Positions 59,355 to 64,000 of a stretch of 64,000 nt of DNA are shown here, piece by piece. The translations under genes were made by a program, and so were the position numbers. Below the pieces are notes generated by a model that worked only from the letters and a program-made list of their open reading frames with translations, made no database searches and was not told the origin of the DNA. Positions within the stretch are counted from its first letter, which is position 1. The number at the start of each line of letters is the position of its first letter. Origin of the DNA: JANLVI01 sp031363915. Its GTDB lineage: Bacteria; Vulcanimicrobiota; Vulcanimicrobiia; Vulcanimicrobiales; Vulcanimicrobiaceae. Where the stretch lies: NCBI GenBank assembly GCA_031363915.1, contig JANLVI010000026.1, positions 1 to 64,000 on the forward strand, in the 5' to 3' direction.

Positions 59355-62300
59355 TTGACCCCATTCGCTACATGGCGATCGCGCTTACCGGCGTCGATCG
59401 GCAACTGGTTCGCCCGCGACCTCACGCGCGTCGCGCTCGCTCTCGCAGAGAGCGGGCGCGTCGTGCTTCGTGTAGTGGAAGAAGCGAAAATCGAATCGAC
59501 CGTCAAGGACAAGACGGCCGTGAACGTTCTCATTGAATGGTCGACGGGTACCGGGCCCCAGGCATTGCGAAGCATTTGCAGTTGCGGCGGCAGCGGCATT
59601 TGCGAACATATCGTGGCAACGCTCGAAGCGGTCCGCACGCAGAGCGCGACCGTTCCGGTCGCGGCCGGCGGCGGCGGCGCGGAGCCCGGCGAGGAACACG
59701 ACTACACGTGGTTGCCGACACTCGATGTCGAACCGCCCCGCGCGCGAGCTCGAAGCGTTTGGCCGGTCGTCTCGAGTACCGACGGTAAAACGCTCACGGG
59801 CTCGCTCTATCTCGACACGCCGCGCTTGCGCGGCGTGATTCGCGACGCTGAATCGATCCTTACCATGATGGACGGCACGCCCGGCGATGACTGGGATGAG
59901 TCCGACCGCGAACTCATTCACGATGAGGCAACGCAAGAAGCCTTCGGCCCGCGCACGGCTCCAAAGGCCCTTGCGCGCGCGCTCTTTCGACTCGCGCGCC
60001 ATCCGCGTCTACGTTTCGACGATGCACCCGGCGAAAATCGCCACCCCTCAGAACTGACGCCCTTCGCGATCGACTTGCGCGGCCTGCGGCTGCGCGCAAC
60101 GCGTCGCGGACCGCGTTTCGTCCCGACGCTCGAGGACGGCGATGGCCGTCGTCACGAGCCTGCCAAGGCATTCGTTCTCGACGGCCCGCCAGCGTGGCTC
60201 ATCGTCGACCGCATTGCCTATCTGCTCGATGCGAGCTTCGATCCGCGCAAGATCGTTGCCGCCGCGCAAGAAGCCGCCGCCGATCAGGCCTCGACCAACG
60301 GTACCGCACCCTCGACGGCGACGATCGCGCGCGTCGCTCCGTTCCTTCCGCCCGACGAACGGAAGTCGCTCGGCGTGAGCGATGCCCTCGAACCGGCGCT
60401 GCTCGCGCGCATGGCGTGGCGTGAGGGTGCGCTGCTCGCGCGCCTCGCGTTTGTGGACCGCTCGACCGATGCGCGCACCACGTTCTCGATTCACGGCGCG
60501 ATCGCCCAAGTCGACGGGAAGTTCGTGCGCTTCGGCGCGCACGTCGCACACCGGCTCTCCAAACGCTTCATCGATGCCGGGTTCGTGCCGCGCGGGAACG
60601 ATGGCTTCGCGCTGCACTCCGCCGACCGTGCCGCGACGGTCATCAAAGAGTTGCTGCCGACGTGGGACGACGTCGAAGTGCGCCTCGACGACAGCCTCTC
60701 GGCGCTGGGCGGCGAGGGCGGCAAGATCGATATTGCGATCTCCACGCGTCCCTCGGAACCCAATGCCGACGGTGGTCCGCGCCAAGACTGGTTCGAACTG
60801 AGCGTCGATGTCTTCATCGGCGATGGCGAAGCTCTGACGCAAAAGGAACTCGCGGCACTGCTCAGTACGACGGGTCGTTTTGCCGAAGTGCGCGGCAAAC
60901 TCGTCGACGTCAGCCAGCTGCGTTCGCGTGGCCAGCTCATCAACGAAATCTCGGAGCGCAAACAGAACGGCCTCGCCGCACTCGTCGCGCTACGCGACGA
61001 ACTGCACGAATCGTTTGCCTCGGTCACGCTGCCCGTAGAAGTCGAACGCCTGCGCGAACGTTTGCGCGATTTCCAGGGGATCGAAGAAGTCGCCCCGCCC
61101 GCGGAACTTGCCGACATCTTGCGCGGCTATCAGCGCAAAGGTCTTGACTTCCTCGCCTATCTTTCATCGTTCGAATTCGGCGGCGTCCTCGCCGACGACA
61201 TGGGTACGGGTAAGACGATTCAAGTGATCTCGTACTTGCTGCGACGCAAACAAACGGAAGGCCAAGCGCCATCGCTCGTGATCGCGCCGACGTCGGTCAC
61301 GCACACGTGGGAGACCGAAATCGCGCGTTTCGCACCCGACCTCAAGACCTTGCGCCTGCAGTCCGGCAGCGACCGCGCCCAACGCTTCGAGCAAGTGCAA
61401 GACGCCGACGTCGTCATCACCTCGTACGCGCTCGCGCGTTTGGATGCAGCGATCCTCGAGAAGTTCAACTTCCGCACGCTGATCCTCGATGAGGCGCAAA
61501 ACGCGAAGAACCCGAGCTCGCAAATCGCGCGGGTCGTGCGCAACCTGCGAGCCGATCACCGTCTAGCGCTCACCGGCACGCCGGTCGAAAACTCGCTACG
61601 CGACCTATGGGCAATCTTTGCCTTCGTGGAGCCGGGGTTGCTCGGCAGCGAATCGTCGTTCCGCCGCCGCTTCGAAAATCCGATTGCCGACGGAGATGAG
61701 AAGGCCGTGCGTGCGCTCCGCTCGCGTCTGGAACCGTTCGTGTTGCGACGCACCAAAGAAGACGTCGCAAAGGAACTCCCCGCGCGCACCGAGGCCGTCA
61801 TCGAGTGCGACCTCTCACCGCTGCAGCGACGACTCTATCGGGGTATCGCCGAGGCCGCGCGCCGCGACGTCCTCTCACAGCTCGACGGTCAAGGCGGGAT
61901 GGAAGGCACGACCGTGCACGTACTGGCCGCGCTCACGCGACTGCGTCAAGTCTGCGCGCATCCCGGTCTGCTCGTGCCAGCGTATATCGACGAACCCGAA
62001 GCTAGCGCCAAGTTCGATGCGTTCATCGAGACGATCGAAGAAGTGCTCTCCGGCGGTCATCGCGTGCTCGTGTTCTCTGCGTTTGCCTCGATGCTCAAGA
62101 TCATGCGTTCGGCGCTCGAGAAACGCAACATCAATTTCAACTATCTGGACGGTTCGACCAAGGACCGCGACCGTCAGACCGAAGTCGAGAATTTCATGAA
62201 ACCTGACGGCGCGCCGGTGTTCCTCTGCTCGCTCAAAGCGGGCGGCGTCGGCCTCACGCTCACCGCTGCCGATTACGTCGTGCTCTACGATCCGTGGTGG

Positions 62301-62525
62301 AATCCGGCGGTCGAACGTCAGGCCATCGACCGCACGCACCGAATCGGGCAGCATCGTCCGGTCACGGCGTATCGGATGGTCACACGAGGCTCGGTCGAAG
62401 AGAAAATTCGCGCCCTTGCAGAGCGCAAGAGCGAGCTCTCGAAAACCGTCATCAAGGCCGATAGCGCGGTTGCAAAATCGCTTACGCGCGAAGATCTCGA
62501 GATGCTCTTCGCAGACCCGGATTAG
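59355..62525 (+). CDS. SWIM zinc finger SNF2/RapA-type helicase
   Basis: 1056 residues from TTG 59355, 13 bases after clpC. The N-terminal SWIM finger is CSCGGSGICEH (residues 75-85, CxCxnCxH). A long middle domain is followed by the SNF2 helicase: DDMGTGKT (motif I, about 613), LDEAQNAKNP (II, about 710), LTGTPVENS (III), then the C-terminal RecA half with VFSAFASMLKI, LKAGGVGLTLTAADYVVLYD and HRIGQHRPV (VI, about 995). Such proteins are DNA-dependent ATPases that move on duplex DNA, often implicated in transcription or repair. The partner and role are unknown; the close spacing with clpC suggests shared transcription. Confidence 0.92.
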   Translation: MTPFATWRSRLPASIGNWFARDLTRVALALAESGRVVLRVVEEAKIESTVKDKTAVNVLIEWSTGTGPQALRSICSCGGSGICEHIVATLEAVRTQSATVPVAAGGGGAEPGEEHDYTWLPTLDVEPPRARARSVWPVVSSTDGKTLTGSLYLDTPRLRGVIRDAESILTMMDGTPGDDWDESDRELIHDEATQEAFGPRTAPKALARALFRLARHPRLRFDDAPGENRHPSELTPFAIDLRGLRLRATRRGPRFVPTLEDGDGRRHEPAKAFVLDGPPAWLIVDRIAYLLDASFDPRKIVAAAQEAAADQASTNGTAPSTATIARVAPFLPPDERKSLGVSDALEPALLARMAWREGALLARLAFVDRSTDARTTFSIHGAIAQVDGKFVRFGAHVAHRLSKRFIDAGFVPRGNDGFALHSADRAATVIKELLPTWDDVEVRLDDSLSALGGEGGKIDIAISTRPSEPNADGGPRQDWFELSVDVFIGDGEALTQKELAALLSTTGRFAEVRGKLVDVSQLRSRGQLINEISERKQNGLAALVALRDELHESFASVTLPVEVERLRERLRDFQGIEEVAPPAELADILRGYQRKGLDFLAYLSSFEFGGVLADDMGTGKTIQVISYLLRRKQTEGQAPSLVIAPTSVTHTWETEIARFAPDLKTLRLQSGSDRAQRFEQVQDADVVITSYALARLDAAILEKFNFRTLILDEAQNAKNPSSQIARVVRNLRADHRLALTGTPVENSLRDLWAIFAFVEPGLLGSESSFRRRFENPIADGDEKAVRALRSRLEPFVLRRTKEDVAKELPARTEAVIECDLSPLQRRLYRGIAEAARRDVLSQLDGQGGMEGTTVHVLAALTRLRQVCAHPGLLVPAYIDEPEASAKFDAFIETIEEVLSGGHRVLVFSAFASMLKIMRSALEKRNINFNYLDGSTKDRDRQTEVENFMKPDGAPVFLCSLKAGGVGLTLTAADYVVLYDPWWNPAVERQAIDRTHRIGQHRPVTAYRMVTRGSVEEKIRALAERKSELSKTVIKADSAVAKSLTREDLEMLFADPD

Positions 62526-62528
62526 CGC

Positions 62529-62840
62529 CTACGACGTCGAGAACGTCGCCTCGCGCAGGTGCTTTGCAACATCGCTTGCCGCTTCGTCGATCGTCGCATC
62601 CGAGAGCGAATAGACAAGCGCGTCACTATGCTCGACGCGGCTGTCAATCCGATCGGCGATCGTCGTACCGCGCGAAACTGATGGGGCCATCATCACCCGC
62701 TGGCCGACGACGTGTAAGACGACTCCGCGCCGCCCGAGCATCATCGTAGTGAGATCCTCATCCGGCGTCGAAACCTCAACATCCGGGATGTGTCGACGGA
62801 CGCGTTCTGCGACCGTAGTGAGCCACTGCGAGCCATCCAT
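62529..62840 (-). CDS. Hypothetical protein (103 aa)
   Basis: 103 residues, soluble, alpha/beta in pattern, with no recognised motif. It begins with ATG at 62840 and ends four bases from the convergent helicase stop. Coding is supported by frame length and position only. Confidence 0.55.
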   Translation of the reverse strand: MDGSQWLTTVAERVRRHIPDVEVSTPDEDLTTMMLGRRGVVLHVVGQRVMMAPSVSRGTTIADRIDSRVEHSDALVYSLSDATIDEAASDVAKHLREATFSTS

Positions 62841-63011
62841 ACGGCAATTTTCTCCGGACGCGGTCGGCGTCCTCGGAGCGCCTGCTCGGTCGCCCAGGAA
62901 CCGTAGCTGAAAATTAATGATCGGCTGCTAACAAGGTGACCGAGGGCCTCGTTCTTTCGTTGCTCCCTCGAGGTTCGTGGATTTTTGCGGACCCTTTCTG
63001 GAGGATCCTGG

Positions 63012-63446
63012 ATGAAGACGTTGCGTCTTGTCGCTATCGTGGGCTTGTTGCTCCCGTTCGTTTCTTTTGTCCCGGTCCCGGTTCAAGCCGCGTATCACCT
63101 CGTGGCTCCCGCCGATGAATACTTCGGCCGCCAGCGCTTGAGTATTCTTGGCATGCGCAACATGCTGCACGATCTGCAGCGCGACGCGCAGAACGGTTCC
63201 AAAGACGATGCGAGCGTGGTCAACAGCGCGCGCGCTGTTGAAGACGCGCTGCACGACTGGCAGGCCCGCTACCCGCTCGACCCTTGGCTGCCGCGCTACA
63301 TCTATCAGCTCGACGGCCTCTACCACCGCGTGGACTCAGACGAAGCGCATGAGCGCGCCGAACGCGTTCACTCGTGGCTCGTCAGTGCATATCCGCATTC
63401 GACCTACGCGCGACACGCGCGTCAGAACGACTTCGACCGCACCTAG
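63012..63446 (+). CDS. Secreted hypothetical protein (144 aa)
   Basis: 144 residues from ATG 63012, with TGGAGG eight to nine bases upstream. The signal peptide is LRLVAIVGLLLPFVSFVPVP... ending about residue 26 at VQAA. The mature part is largely helical and His/Arg/Asp-rich, with a TPR-like pattern near HERAERVHSWLVSAYP. Family not recognised. It would be periplasmic. It converges on the BlaI-type regulator. Confidence 0.65.
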   Translation: MKTLRLVAIVGLLLPFVSFVPVPVQAAYHLVAPADEYFGRQRLSILGMRNMLHDLQRDAQNGSKDDASVVNSARAVEDALHDWQARYPLDPWLPRYIYQLDGLYHRVDSDEAHERAERVHSWLVSAYPHSTYARHARQNDFDRT

Positions 63447-63473
63447 GTCCCTTTGTCAGCTACTGTGCAAGAA

Positions 63474-63857
63474 TCACGGCGTGTTGCGTTTCCTTTCGAG
63501 GAGAGCGAGGAGGTGCGCGAGTTCCGCTTCGTCGACTTCGCCCGACTCGATCAAGTTGAGCACGAGTTCGCGCGGCGAGTTGTTGAAGAAGCGAGAAACC
63601 ACGTGCGAGACGACGCTGCGCTGCGCTTCTTCGCGTTCGACAATCGCTTTATAGACGAAGGCGCGCCCGATCGCTTTGTGGCGGACGTAGCCTTTTTGCT
63701 CGAGGATACGCATCGTCGTAAGGACGGTGTTGTAGGCCAGAGGCGGGTCACCGAGTGAGTCGACCACGTCTGCAACCGTTACGGTTTCGCGGTTCCAGAT
63801 AATGTCCATGAGACGGTACTCCGCCTCGGTGAGCGTCGGCGATTTCTTGCGGGCCAC
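63474..63857 (-). CDS. BlaI/MecI/CopY family transcriptional repressor
   Basis: 127 residues from GTG 63857, where the conserved start (KKSPTLTEAEYRLMDIIW) begins; a longer frame reaches 63983 but is not family-like. The winged helix includes TVADVVDSL and AYNTVLTTMRILEQKGYVRH (recognition helix and wing), and the C-terminal half (about 80-120) is the dimerisation part. Family members repress beta-lactamase, mecA or copper genes and are inactivated by a membrane protease of the BlaR1/M56 type. Any such partner would lie beyond the right edge or elsewhere; target genes are unknown. Confidence 0.9.
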   Translation of the reverse strand: MARKKSPTLTEAEYRLMDIIWNRETVTVADVVDSLGDPPLAYNTVLTTMRILEQKGYVRHKAIGRAFVYKAIVEREEAQRSVVSHVVSRFFNNSPRELVLNLIESGEVDEAELAHLLALLERKRNTP

Positions 63858-64000
63858 ACGCGCACGGTAGCATGAGTGCACGGCGGCGTCAACTAATTCC
63901 TTAAGAGATCGTGGCGCGATCTGGGCATGGCGGGTGCGACCCGTGGAATATTCGCTCGAGCGTTGGGAAAGAAATTTTCCCAAGGGTCGAACCCGACTGC

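Noticed and set aside
62985..63011. Earlier start for the secreted protein at 63012
   Set aside because: The extra nine residues precede the signal peptide, whereas ATG 63012 has a good ribosome binding site (TGGAGG) at the right distance.

Overview
The window is GC-rich, gene-dense bacterial chromosome with many GTG and TTG starts and many 1-4 base stop/start overlaps. The gene content points to a diderm: a TolC-type outer-membrane protein with an HlyD-type adaptor, a multicopper oxidase, and recycling of anhydro-muropeptides (AnmK, NagZ, MurQ). A methylmalonyl-CoA pathway, an acyl-CoA carboxylase, ClpC, FabI and c-di-GMP proteins sit alongside. This would fit a poorly cultured aerobic heterotroph such as Candidatus Eremiobacterota (WPS-2), but that placement is an inference from gene content and style, not from a marker gene. 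No prophage, insertion sequence, rRNA or CRISPR array was seen.

Layout. 1-3.7 kb: the end of a multicopper oxidase, a small unknown gene, a decayed metF, an eIF1/SUI1-like protein, an MFS exporter and tRNA-Asn with a terminator. A worn second tRNA-Asn-like copy lies 0.4 kb further on, beside an FkbM methyltransferase. 5.2-11 kb: a four-gene operon that looks like a polysaccharide synthase and export system. It contains a Zn-ribbon regulator with a degenerate GGDEF domain, a GT2 synthase, a TolC protein fused to a TIM-barrel hydrolase-like domain, and an HlyD-type adaptor. 11-26 kb: mostly housekeeping or metabolic genes (EttA, nitronate monooxygenase, epimerase, TPR/ATP-grasp protein, PLP decarboxylase, dienelactone hydrolase, LrgAB, DUF885 peptidase, acyl desaturase, retropepsin-like protease, aldo/keto reductase).

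26-32.6 kb: one compact operon for cell-wall sugar recovery. An ABC ATPase is followed by NagZ, a serine hydrolase, AnmK, a BadF-type kinase and MurQ, all with overlapping ends. Together they would convert GlcNAc-anhydroMurNAc peptides to GlcNAc-6-phosphate. 32.6-42.6 kb: small secreted proteins, DUF4127, methylmalonyl-CoA epimerase and mutase, then a signalling group (GGDEF/EAL, HD-GYP, and a PAS-PAS-GAF-PP2C-ATPase protein). 42.6-49.2 kb: a minus-strand run with the biotin-carrying and carboxyltransferase subunits of an acyl-CoA (probably propionyl-CoA) carboxylase, a small carboxylase-associated protein, FabI, a hydrolase and a fused, decayed VapBC remnant. The carboxylase, epimerase and mutase together give propionyl-CoA to succinyl-CoA.

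49.2-64 kb: a soluble chemotaxis receptor fused to a TRAP-type solute-binding domain, a MIP18-family protein, a MocA-like transferase preceded by the fossil C-terminus of a molybdenum hydroxylase, a TMEM175-like channel, and a branched-chain amino acid ABC transporter (LivFGMH). LivF has Arg in place of the Walker A Lys. Then come ClpC, a SWIM/SNF2 helicase, two small proteins and a BlaI/MecI repressor.

The most unusual items are the TolC/TIM-barrel fusion operon, the chemoreceptor/DctP fusion, the LivF substitution, an intrinsic terminator that folds over the DUF885 start codon, and four gene fossils (metF, vapBC, a xanthine-dehydrogenase-type C-terminus and a tRNA-Asn copy).
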